Shown here: piece by piece, positions 1 to 5,988 of the stretch
Position numbering within the stretch: the first letter of the stretch is position 1
Layout: the number at the start of each line of letters is the position of its first letter
Notes under the pieces: generated by a model
The model's database searches: none
What the model was told of the DNA's origin: nothing
The model's input: the letters and a program-made list of their open reading frames with translations, nothing else
Position numbers and translations under genes: made by a program
Origin: Caccoplasma intestinavium
GTDB taxonomy: Bacteria; Bacteroidota; Bacteroidia; Bacteroidales; UBA11471
Direction: 5' to 3'
DNA length: 29,536 nt
NCBI GenBank assembly: GCA_018715885.1
Contig: DVKT01000047.1
Location: 1-29,536 of the forward strand

Positions 1-16
1 TACCCGCAGTATACGT

Positions 17-24
17 TATCTTTG
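17..24 (+). promoter_or_regulatory. -7 promoter element of the gldB-aroE operon
   Basis: TATCTTTG matches the Bacteroidota vegetative -7 consensus TAnnTTTG exactly. It lies 31 bases before the lipoprotein start at 56, leaving an inferred leader of about 25 bases. The -33 element would fall outside the window. The element suggests that the window opens in intergenic DNA rather than inside a preceding gene, although short open frames do run off the left edge. Confidence 0.55.
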
Positions 25-55
25 TTGTAAAACATCTTCGTTAAACAGATTCGGT

Positions 56-1039
56 ATGGCACGTATTGCGGTTTTTCTCATTCTTATCGGATTATTCGGT
101 GCTTGTTGCTCCGACAAGAAAGATGCGGCAGAATCAATTTCCTTGACGCGATACGACCGGGACCTAACGGCATTTATACAAACGAACGATACAAACGCGG
201 AGAAAAACTTTCTCGACCGGTATTCAATATTCCACCCGTTATATGTTTCAGAAATTTTGCATCTTTCTCCAAACGACTCTTCGGAAAAAGATGCGCTTAT
301 ACAACGGCTTTCCCAAGCCGATATGCAAATATTATATCGGGCAGCAGATAGTTTGTTTCTCGATACAAGCGAAATCGAAAAAGAGCTTTCTGAAGCCTTT
401 TCCCGTTATAAAAAACTAATGCCGGACGATACACTTCCCGCTCAACTATATTGCCATATATCGGGGTTGCAACAACAAATCGTCAACATCGATACCATCC
501 TATCCATATCAATCGATCATTATTTGGGAGGCAGTTTCGTGCCGTATCATTCCATATTCAATCCCTATCAACTGCAACGCAAAGAAAAAGTCTATATCGT
601 CCCCGATGTCCTGAGGGTCATACTCTATACCCGACACCCAATCCCTGAAAAAGCAGACGTGACATTGTTGGGAGAAATGATATACGAGGGCAAAATTATT
701 TGTTGTCTGCAACAGATACTTCCCGACGTAGTGCCGGAATTCTTGTTCGGTTACACAAAAGAACAGCTGCAATGGTGCCAAGAAAACGAACCGATCATGT
801 GGAATACCCTCTTAAAACAAAAAGACCTTTATTCGACCGATCGTTTTCTGATAAGTAAATATCTCTCACCTGCTCCGTTTACTGCACCGTTTACACAGCA
901 ATCTCCGGGACAAGCCGGCCGATATATCGGTTGGCGCATTGTATCGGAATATATGCGACAAACAGGTAATGAGTTGCCTGACTTGTGGAAAGAAAACAAT
1001 GAAATGAATATTTTGAAAACAGCCAAATACAAAGGATAA
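56..1039 (+). CDS. GldB-like lipoprotein
   Basis: This 327-residue protein starts with a hydrophobic signal segment (residues 1-16) ending in two cysteines (LFGACC), which suggests a lipoprotein, though the lipobox is not ideal. The body carries features of the GldB family of Bacteroidota lipoproteins: an N-terminal TRYDRDL segment followed by FLDRYSIFHPLYV, a central SFVPYHSIFNPY segment, and a C-terminal block with WCQENEPIMWNTLL, APFT and GWRIVSEYM. GldB is required for gliding and associated secretion in flavobacteria. Homologues persist in non-gliding Bacteroidales, where the role is unclear. The stop lies two bases before aroE, so the two genes should be cotranscribed. The frame is open upstream of the ATG, but the promoter element at 17-24 favours this start. 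Confidence 0.75.
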   Translation: MARIAVFLILIGLFGACCSDKKDAAESISLTRYDRDLTAFIQTNDTNAEKNFLDRYSIFHPLYVSEILHLSPNDSSEKDALIQRLSQADMQILYRAADSLFLDTSEIEKELSEAFSRYKKLMPDDTLPAQLYCHISGLQQQIVNIDTILSISIDHYLGGSFVPYHSIFNPYQLQRKEKVYIVPDVLRVILYTRHPIPEKADVTLLGEMIYEGKIICCLQQILPDVVPEFLFGYTKEQLQWCQENEPIMWNTLLKQKDLYSTDRFLISKYLSPAPFTAPFTQQSPGQAGRYIGWRIVSEYMRQTGNELPDLWKENNEMNILKTAKYKG

Positions 1040-1041
1040 AC

Positions 1042-1794
1042 ATGGAGACAATCAATCAGGTGTACGGACTTGTGGGATACCGGCTTTCCCATTCGTTTTC
1101 TCGAAATTTTTTCAACGAAAAATTTACAAACGAAAAGATAGCCGCCGAATACAGAAACTTCGAAATAGATCGTATAGAAGATATACGACTGGTCGTAGAA
1201 GAGACTCCCGAGTTATGCGGATTAAATGTTACGATACCATACAAAGAAAGTATTATCCCCTATCTCGACGAAATGGACGGTACCGCTCAAATGATCGGAG
1301 CCGTAAACGTAGTAAAATTTATTCGGGAAAAAGGCAAACTCATTTTGAAAGGATATAATTCGGATATCATAGGATTTACCGATTCGATCAGACCTTATAT
1401 CAAAGACCATCACCAAAAGGCTCTTATTTTGGGAACGGGCGGTGCATCAAAAGCCGTATGGTACGGATTACTTTCTTTGGGCATCACCCCCCAGCTGGTA
1501 TCGCGAACCGCCCAAGAAGGAATTTTTTGTTATGACGACCTTACATCCGAAATTCTCGACGAGTACAAAATCATCGTGAACACTACTCCTCTGGGTATGT
1601 ATCCACAAACCGAAACTTGTCCGGATATTCCTTACTCATACATAACTCCGCTGCATCTGGCTTATGACTTGGTTTACAATCCCGAAACGACTCTTTTTCT
1701 GGAAAAATGCGCCCACCGAGGAGCTACCATAAAAAACGGATTGGAAATGCTTCTGCTACAAGCCTACGCCAGTTGGGAAATATGGAATAAATAA
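1042..1794 (+). CDS. aroE: Shikimate dehydrogenase
   Basis: AroE reduces 3-dehydroshikimate to shikimate with NADPH, the fourth step of the common aromatic pathway. The 250-residue protein has the shikimate-binding YGLVGYRLSHSFS motif at residues 8-20, the catalytic lysine in NVTIPYKES (Lys68) and the paired aspartate in GYNSDIIGF (Asp108). The nucleotide-binding GTGGAS loop is at 131-136, and the C-terminal NGLEMLLLQA helix is typical. It is slightly shorter than the 270-residue E. coli enzyme, as is common in Bacteroidota. It starts two bases after the lipoprotein gene stops. It is about 2.2 kb from the Phe/Tyr operon, so it is near it but not part of it. Confidence 0.95.
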   Translation: METINQVYGLVGYRLSHSFSRNFFNEKFTNEKIAAEYRNFEIDRIEDIRLVVEETPELCGLNVTIPYKESIIPYLDEMDGTAQMIGAVNVVKFIREKGKLILKGYNSDIIGFTDSIRPYIKDHHQKALILGTGGASKAVWYGLLSLGITPQLVSRTAQEGIFCYDDLTSEILDEYKIIVNTTPLGMYPQTETCPDIPYSYITPLHLAYDLVYNPETTLFLEKCAHRGATIKNGLEMLLLQAYASWEIWNK

Positions 1795-1860
1795 TACAAA
1801 GACATAAGAACATTTCTTCATCGCTGTATGTTATAAGAAAAAACCATACAAACAAAATCT

Positions 1861-2022
1861 ATGTCTCCCAACATAAAAAAAATAGGAACGGGTATAGCCG
1901 TATTTTTGGCTATTATCCTTCTCTTATACTGGCTTTTTGCCGAAACTTTATTGTACTCGGACAACCTAATTGAAAGCGTCTTCTTCCGAAACACTATTTT
2001 TAAGGGGATAATTTACGCTTAA
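1861..2022 (+). CDS. Possible small single-pass membrane protein
   Basis: A 53-codon ATG frame lies in the 347-base gap after aroE. It begins MSPNIKKIG and then has a strongly hydrophobic segment, IAVFLAIILLLYWLF (about residues 12-26), followed by a short polar tail ending FKGIIYA. The positive N-terminus followed by one membrane helix fits a small inner-membrane protein with the tail outside. No family is recognised. There is no clear promoter or terminator of its own; it starts 66 bases after the aroE stop and could be read from that transcript. AT-rich DNA can produce such frames by chance, so support is weak. Confidence 0.35.
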   Translation: MSPNIKKIGTGIAVFLAIILLLYWLFAETLLYSDNLIESVFFRNTIFKGIIYA

Positions 2023-2087
2023 AAAACAATCATATCTTAAAAAAACGTCAGAACCGACTATCCGAACAAAAAATAAGCCATAAATAT

Positions 2088-2118
2088 TTTGATTTGTAAT
2101 CTTCAATCCCTATATTTA
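2088..2118 (+). promoter_or_regulatory. Promoter of the winged-helix gene
   Basis: TTTG at 2088-2091 and TATATTTA at 2111-2118 are separated by 19 bases. This fits the Bacteroidota vegetative promoter (TTTG, about 19-21 bases, TAnnTTTG) with one mismatch. The start codon of the next gene is 23 bases downstream. Confidence 0.55.
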
Positions 2119-2141
2119 GAACGAAATTTAATCCCAACATT

Positions 2142-2366
2142 ATGAAAACGTTGGATATTGCAGTAAATGCAAGTCGTGTATGGCATATTCTGGAAGGAAC
2201 ATATTCCATTACGACCAACCAAGTAAAAAAGCTGCTTTCATTGTCGGACAAAGACTTCTTTGCAGCTATCGGCTGGCTTGCCTGCGAGCATCACATTTAT
2301 TGTGATGAACAAGATGGCGAATGGTATGTCAGCAATAAACAGCCATTAGGCTTTTTCAGCTTCTAA
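2142..2366 (+). CDS. Winged helix-turn-helix domain protein (DUF2582 family)
   Basis: A 74-residue protein that is almost entirely one small winged helix domain. The pattern ALRVWHIL-like first helix, then LSLSDKDFFAAIGWLACEHHI and a wing ending in a WYVS strand, resembles the DUF2582 winged-helix family that is widespread in Bacteroidota. Members are usually free-standing small proteins whose DNA target is unknown. It has its own promoter and is followed by a strong terminator, so it is monocistronic. The complete domain and normal length argue against truncation. Confidence 0.75.
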   Translation: MKTLDIAVNASRVWHILEGTYSITTNQVKKLLSLSDKDFFAAIGWLACEHHIYCDEQDGEWYVSNKQPLGFFSF

Positions 2367-2400
2367 AATAAAAAAGAAGCACGGGGGAAATTTCAAACAA

Positions 2401-2428
2401 GAAAGGGATTGCAAAGGCAATCCCTTTC
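2401..2428. terminator. Bidirectional intrinsic terminator
   Basis: GAAAGGGATTGC (2401-2412) pairs perfectly with GCAATCCCTTTC (2417-2428) around an AAAG loop. On the plus strand it is followed by TCTTTT. It sits between the convergent winged-helix gene and the minus-strand gene ending at 2439, so it probably serves both, although the T run on the minus side is poor. Confidence 0.8.
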
Positions 2429-2438
2429 TCTTTTCCTG

Positions 2439-2897
2439 CTATTTAATGTCGGACATCAGTTTTTCAAAAAATTCGTCCAACTCCTGCCCCATTTTTTTCA
2501 AAAAATCATCTTCGAGAAATACCATTTCGTTATCGAATGTCTTCAACTCACACAGTGTTTCTTTGTCTTCCGTTACCCAAATAACAGAGACTGGCGCTAC
2601 CGTATCGAGCGAACCGAATGCTGCGCTTACTTCGGGAGAATCCAATGCCTGACGCAGCAACGAAATCAACTCCGACGATAATTCTTCGGAATTTTCTTTA
2701 AGGTATTCACACCCATCGAGGGTTATCTGCAACAATAAAACATCATTATCGTCAAAAAACGACAGCGACAGATCTTCGGGTTTAAACCCCACGTACATAT
2801 CTGTCAAAGAAAATACATCATCGTTTTTTACCTTTTCTATCGTTTCGCAGAATGCCTCTGTAATTAGTTTCAAAATCGATTCTCGTGCTGCATTCAT
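2439..2897 (-). CDS. Conserved-looking acidic protein of unknown function
   Basis: I do not recognise this 152-residue protein. It is strongly acidic and has no signal peptide or membrane helix, so it is likely cytoplasmic. It looks like a mixed alpha/beta fold: an amphipathic N-terminal helix, strands around LSLSFFDDNDVLLLQITLDG, a helix ELSSELISLLRQAL, a strand VSVIWVTEDK, and a charged C-terminal helix QELDEFFEKLMSDIK. The frame can be extended to a TTG at 2918, but that codon lies inside the -7 element of the gene's own promoter (2916-2923). The ATG at 2897 is therefore the start. It lies downstream of mscL on the same strand but has its own promoter. Confidence 0.65.
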   Translation of the reverse strand: MNAARESILKLITEAFCETIEKVKNDDVFSLTDMYVGFKPEDLSLSFFDDNDVLLLQITLDGCEYLKENSEELSSELISLLRQALDSPEVSAAFGSLDTVAPVSVIWVTEDKETLCELKTFDNEMVFLEDDFLKKMGQELDEFFEKLMSDIK

Positions 2898-2915
2898 ACC
2901 ATTTCTATTTTCTTC

Positions 2916-2944
2916 CAAAGATAATCATTTATTCCGATAACAAA
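2916..2944 (-). promoter_or_regulatory. Promoter of the acidic protein gene
   Basis: Read on the minus strand, TTTG (2944 to 2941) and TATCTTTG (2923 to 2916) are 17 bases apart, and the -7 element is a perfect TAnnTTTG. Transcription should begin near 2910, leaving a leader of about a dozen bases before the ATG at 2897. Confidence 0.6.
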
Positions 2945-2994
2945 GAATATACGTCGAAATTTTCCTCTTCATTTTTTTCGTGGAAGGAGGGATA

Positions 2995-3426
2995 TTATTT
3001 CTCGTTATTCTGTTTTAGGAGATCTCGTATTTCCTGCAATAATTTCACATCTTCGGGAACAGCCGGGACCGGTTTGGCTGCCTCTTCTTCGGCTTTTTTA
3101 CGAGAGAAGCGACTGATGAGTTTCACAAAAAGGAATATGGAAAACGCAATAATCAGGAAATCGAACGTTACTTGTATAAAATTGCCGTAATTTACGGTAA
3201 CCTCCTGTGCAGGAATCCCTTCACCGATAGAAGGAGAATGAAATGTCCACTTCAAATCCTTGAAATTCACACCTCCGATCAGCACTCCGATCAACGGCAT
3301 GATAATATCGGCGACCAGCGATGATACAATTTTACCGAATGCACCACCGATAATCACACCGACAGCCATATCAACGACATTTCCACGCATAGCGAATGCC
3401 TTGAACTCTTGAATAATTTTTTTCAT
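2995..3426 (-). CDS. mscL: Large-conductance mechanosensitive channel
   Basis: MscL forms a homopentameric inner-membrane channel that opens under membrane tension to release solutes on hypo-osmotic shock. The 143-residue protein begins MKKIIQEFKAFAMRGNVVDMAVGVIIGGAFG, holding the N-terminal amphipathic helix and the family signature at the start of the first membrane helix (about residues 14-42). The second membrane helix is at about 82-108 (FIQVTFDFLIIAFSIFLFVK), followed by a charged linker and a short C-terminal helix, LLQEIRDLLKQ. Length and order are normal. A perfect -7 element is found at 3448-3455 upstream. Confidence 0.95.
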   Translation of the reverse strand: MKKIIQEFKAFAMRGNVVDMAVGVIIGGAFGKIVSSLVADIIMPLIGVLIGGVNFKDLKWTFHSPSIGEGIPAQEVTVNYGNFIQVTFDFLIIAFSIFLFVKLISRFSRKKAEEEAAKPVPAVPEDVKLLQEIRDLLKQNNEK

Positions 3427-3447
3427 AATAATTTGATGTTAGCTATG

Positions 3448-3455
3448 CAAATATA
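3448..3455 (-). promoter_or_regulatory. -7 promoter element of mscL
   Basis: On the minus strand the sequence reads TATATTTG, an exact TAnnTTTG match, 22 bases before the mscL start. No convincing -33 TTTG is seen at the usual distance. Confidence 0.5.
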
Positions 3456-3632
3456 GAAATATTTATAATTATATTAAATATGTTCACATATTAAAGAAGA
3501 AAACAAAATTGATTCTTGACCGTGCAGATATATTGCTTACTATAATTTACAATTTCTTTTTCAGAAACAGCATTTGCTTTTCTTTTTGATAAAAAAAATT
3601 GCAAAATACTTTTTTCTTCTCGTAATCTTTTC

Positions 3633-3640
3633 TATCTTTG
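3633..3640 (+). promoter_or_regulatory. -7 promoter element of the pheA operon leader
   Basis: TATCTTTG is an exact TAnnTTTG element. Transcription would begin near 3646, about 17 bases before the first leader-peptide start at 3663. The -33 region is only a T run (3610-3616). The first structural gene, pheA, starts 320 bases downstream, so the transcript has an unusually long leader, filled by the two attenuators. Confidence 0.6.
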
Positions 3641-3662
3641 CCGCTGTAAAAAACAGCAAAAG

Positions 3663-3719
3663 ATGAGACATTGTTTTAGCTATACTTATTTTTTCTATTT
3701 TTACTTTACCCAAAAGTAA
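3663..3719 (+). CDS. Phe/Tyr leader peptide 1 of the pheA operon
   Basis: This 18-codon frame encodes MRHCFSYTYFFYFYFTQK; nine of the 18 residues are Phe (5) or Tyr (4), and there is no Trp. It lies about 17 bases after the inferred transcription start. Its TAA stop (3717-3719) is immediately followed by the antiterminator arm at 3720. A ribosome held at the Phe/Tyr codons (3675-3707) would leave that arm exposed; one that reaches the stop would cover it. This geometry is that of leader peptides in ribosome-mediated attenuation, such as enterobacterial PheL. Function is inferred from sequence and position; the peptide itself probably has no other role. Confidence 0.8.
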   Translation: MRHCFSYTYFFYFYFTQK

Positions 3720-3769
3720 GAACGGGATTCTGTATGGCTAATGATTCACAAAATAGAGAAATCCCGTTC
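3720..3769 (+). promoter_or_regulatory. Antiterminator 1 of the pheA leader
   Basis: GAACGGGATT (3720-3729) pairs perfectly over 10 bases with AATCCCGTTC (3760-3769). The second arm is the same segment that forms the 5' side of terminator 1, so the two structures are mutually exclusive. Confidence 0.75.
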
Positions 3770-3786
3770 ATAAGACGGGATTTTTT
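3760..3786 (+). terminator. Attenuator terminator 1 of the pheA leader
   Basis: AATCCCGT (3760-3767) pairs with ACGGGATT (3775-3782) around a 7-base loop, and the 3' arm runs into six T residues (3781-3786). It shares its 5' arm with antiterminator 1. It should stop transcription when leader peptide 1 is fully translated. Confidence 0.8.
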
Positions 3787-3799
3787 AATATATATGATT

Positions 3800-3919
3800 A
3801 TGAAACACTTATTTTCTCGATTTTACGGTTTTTATTTTTTCTACTTTATGCAAGGCGTTAAGGTGGGAGGCAATCGCACATGCCTCAGAAACTCGATGAT
3901 ATGTTATCCCACCTTCTGA
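3800..3919 (+). CDS. Phe/Tyr leader peptide 2 of the pheA operon (stop displaced)
   Basis: This frame starts MKHLFSRFYGFYFFYF, with six Phe and three Tyr in the first 16 residues. It aligns with leader peptide 1 (M-R/K-H-x-F-S at the start and a Phe/Tyr run followed by xQ), so the two probably arose by duplication. As in leader 1, exactly 12 bases separate the last Phe codon (3845-3847) from the antiterminator arm (3860). In leader 1 those 12 bases end in TAA; here the fourth codon is GTT, a TAA at 3859-3861 is out of frame, and the frame runs on to a TGA at 3917-3919 inside terminator 2. The peptide is therefore 39 residues (41 if ATG 3794 is used). Confidence 0.7.
   Translation: MKHLFSRFYGFYFFYFMQGVKVGGNRTCLRNSMICYPTF
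3860..3915 (+). promoter_or_regulatory. Antiterminator 2 of the pheA leader
   Basis: AAGGTGGGA (3860-3868) pairs perfectly over nine bases with TCCCACCTT (3907-3915), the 5' arm of terminator 2. A small nested hairpin, GAGGCA (3867-3872) with TGCCTC (3881-3886), lies between the two arms and overlaps the first by two bases. Confidence 0.7.
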
Positions 3920-3942
3920 CACAGAAGAGTGGGAATTTTTTT
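3907..3942 (+). terminator. Attenuator terminator 2 of the pheA leader
   Basis: TCCCACCTTCTG (3907-3918) pairs with CAGAAG (3922-3927) and GTGGGA (3929-3934), giving 12 base pairs with one bulged A at 3928 and a 3-base loop. Seven T residues follow (3936-3942). The pheA start is 18 bases after the T run. It is stronger than terminator 1 and shares its 5' arm with antiterminator 2. Confidence 0.85.
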
Positions 3943-3960
3943 ATAACACAAAACACAAAT

Positions 3961-4803
3961 ATGAAACGTATTGCCATACAAGGTGCCAAAGGCTCTTTTC
4001 ACGACATAACCGCACACCGGTATTTCTCGGGTGAAGATATAGAAGTAATTTATTGCGCCCGCTTTGAAGATATTTTTTCGATGATAAAAAAAGACGATTC
4101 GATCATCGGACTCATGGCCATCGAAAATACCATAGCCGGGAGCTTACTGCAAAATCACGAACTATTGCGCGAAAGCGACACGCAAATCATAGGAGAAGCC
4201 CGTCTGCACATTTCACATTCCATCATGTGTCTACCCGAAGACGATTGGGAAGACATAACCGAGGTAAGCTCCCACCCCATAGCACTCATGCAATGTAGGG
4301 AATTCTTGAATGCCCACCCTAATATCAAAGCTGTAGAAGCCGAAGATACCGCCAAGAGTGCGGAAGATATTTTCGAGAATAAACTGCACGGGCATGCCGC
4401 TATTTGCGGTAAAGACGTAGCTGCAATGTACGGATTGAAAATCCTGCAAGAAGGTATAGAAACCAACAAACACAATTCTACTCGTTTTCTGATTTTGGCC
4501 AATCGCTGGCATGCCGACGAATTGCGTAAAAACGACGTCTGTAACAAATCGAGCTTCGTATTTACCCTCCCGCATACCGAAGGCAGCTTGTCTCAGGTCC
4601 TCTCGATACTCTCTTACTATAAAATGAACCTGACAAAAATACAGTCTCTTCCCATTATCGGACGCGAATGGGAATACCAATTCTATATCGACGTCGTATA
4701 CGAAGACCGTTTGCGATACCGTCAGGCAGTTGATGCAATCACCCCCCTTATCAAAGAACTTAAAATACTTGGAGAATATGCCGAATCAAAAAACGACTTA
4801 TAA
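3961..4803 (+). CDS. pheA: Prephenate dehydratase (monofunctional, with ACT domain)
   Basis: PheA converts prephenate to phenylpyruvate, the committed step to phenylalanine. The 280-residue protein begins MKRIAIQGAKGSFHD and contains the signature Thr-Arg-Phe motif at residues 174-176 (NSTRFLIL). A C-terminal ACT domain (about 195-275) carries a variant MNLTKIQSLPIIG of the usual Phe-binding ESRP loop, so feedback inhibition is likely but the ligand loop is altered. There is no fused chorismate mutase; that activity is on the DAHP synthase two genes on. The frame opens upstream to 3880, but that stretch is the terminator hairpin, so ATG 3961 is chosen. The end overlaps the next gene by 26 bases. 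Confidence 0.93.
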   Translation: MKRIAIQGAKGSFHDITAHRYFSGEDIEVIYCARFEDIFSMIKKDDSIIGLMAIENTIAGSLLQNHELLRESDTQIIGEARLHISHSIMCLPEDDWEDITEVSSHPIALMQCREFLNAHPNIKAVEAEDTAKSAEDIFENKLHGHAAICGKDVAAMYGLKILQEGIETNKHNSTRFLILANRWHADELRKNDVCNKSSFVFTLPHTEGSLSQVLSILSYYKMNLTKIQSLPIIGREWEYQFYIDVVYEDRLRYRQAVDAITPLIKELKILGEYAESKNDL

Positions 4804-5965
4804 CATAACACCCGCCAACCGGGTAAACCAAATCAGCGAATATTATTTCTCGAAAAAGCTGAAAGAGGTTGCCGACATGAACGCCCGTGGACTCAATGTC
4901 ATCAGTCTGGGAATAGGAAGTCCCGACCGTCCGCCTCATCCCGAAACAATCGAAACGCTCTGTCGTGAAAGTCGTAAAGACAATACGCACGGCTACCAAC
5001 CGTATGTGGGTATTCCCGAATTACGGCAGGCATTTGCCGAGTGGTATAAAAAATGGTACGGAGTGAATCTCAACCCGACCAATGAAATACAACCGCTCAT
5101 CGGGTCGAAAGAAGGCATTCTACACATTTCTCTGGCGTTTCTCAATCCCGGAGATGGGGTATTGGTTCCGAATCCCGGATACCCGACCTATACATCGGTA
5201 AGCCGACTGGCCGAAGCCCGTATCCTTCCTTACGAACTGCGGGAGGAAAACAATTGGCAGCCCGACTTCGAAAGTCTGGAAAAAACCGACCTCTCGGGCG
5301 TAAAACTCATGTGGGTAAACTACCCGCACATGCCTACCGGCGCACAGGCAAGTCGTGAACTATTCGAGAAACTAGTCGATTTCGGGCGACGCCACAACAT
5401 CATCATCGTCAACGACAACCCTTATAGCTTCATTCTCAATGATACTCCGCTGAGCCTGTTGTCGATACCGGAAGCAAAAGAAATCTGTATCGAAATGAAC
5501 TCGATGAGCAAATCGCACAATATGCCCGGTTGGCGCATAGGTATGCTGGCCTCGAATGCTCAATTCGTATCTTGGATACTGCGAGTGAAAAGCAATATCG
5601 ACTCGGGGACTTTCCGTCCCATGCAGGAAGCCGCCGCCCATGCCTTGTCCCTGCCGGCATCGTGGTATGAAGACAACAACCTGATTTATCAAGAGCGCCG
5701 AGGTATAGCCGAAAAAATCGTCGAAGCTCTCGGCTGTACTTTCGATAAAAACCAAAGAGGCATGTTCCTGTGGGCAAAAATTCCGGATAATGTGAAAGAC
5801 GGGGCAGAATTGGCCGATAAAGTGTTATATGAGGCACATGTTTTCATCACCCCGGGAATCATATTCGGCAGCCAGGGAGAACGTTATGTACGCATTTCGC
5901 TCTGCGCCGACAAAATCGCTTTGGAAGAATCTCTCAAACGTATCAAAAACCACATCAGAATATAA
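4778..5965 (+). CDS. PLP-dependent class I/II aminotransferase, probably aromatic
   Basis: This 395-residue protein belongs to the fold-type I aminotransferases. It has the N-terminal GIGSPDRPPHPETI, the NPGYPTY cofactor-stacking segment, a YPHMPTGA segment in place of the usual NPxNPTG, the NDNPYS segment, and the Schiff-base lysine at about 245 in SMSKSHNMPGWRIGM. Between prephenate dehydratase and DAHP synthase/chorismate mutase it most likely transaminates phenylpyruvate and 4-hydroxyphenylpyruvate to Phe and Tyr. Sequence alone does not exclude aspartate or diaminopimelate-type substrates. ATG 4778 overlaps pheA by 26 bases, suggesting translational coupling; an earlier ATG at 4730 would deepen the overlap without adding conserved sequence. 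Confidence 0.82.
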   Translation: MPNQKTTYNITPANRVNQISEYYFSKKLKEVADMNARGLNVISLGIGSPDRPPHPETIETLCRESRKDNTHGYQPYVGIPELRQAFAEWYKKWYGVNLNPTNEIQPLIGSKEGILHISLAFLNPGDGVLVPNPGYPTYTSVSRLAEARILPYELREENNWQPDFESLEKTDLSGVKLMWVNYPHMPTGAQASRELFEKLVDFGRRHNIIIVNDNPYSFILNDTPLSLLSIPEAKEICIEMNSMSKSHNMPGWRIGMLASNAQFVSWILRVKSNIDSGTFRPMQEAAAHALSLPASWYEDNNLIYQERRGIAEKIVEALGCTFDKNQRGMFLWAKIPDNVKDGAELADKVLYEAHVFITPGIIFGSQGERYVRISLCADKIALEESLKRIKNHIRI

Positions 5966-5988
5966 TAACAATAAAATATCCCTATTCT

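Noticed and set aside
1..55. Tail of a preceding gene at the left edge
   Set aside because: Short open frames end at 30 and 44, but neither resembles a known C-terminus, and a perfect -7 element at 17-24 indicates promoter DNA.
2439..2918. Start of the acidic-protein gene at TTG 2918
   Set aside because: That codon lies inside a perfect TAnnTTTG element with a TTTG 17 bases upstream, so it is promoter rather than coding. ATG 2897 is used.
3734..3799. Reading the second leader frame from ATG 3734
   Set aside because: This part of the frame spans antiterminator 1 and terminator 1 and has no Phe/Tyr run. The homology to leader 1 begins at ATG 3800.
3880..3960. N-terminal extension of prephenate dehydratase from ATG 3880
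   Set aside because: The extension is encoded by the attenuator terminator hairpin and T run. The family start MKRIAIQGA is at 3961.
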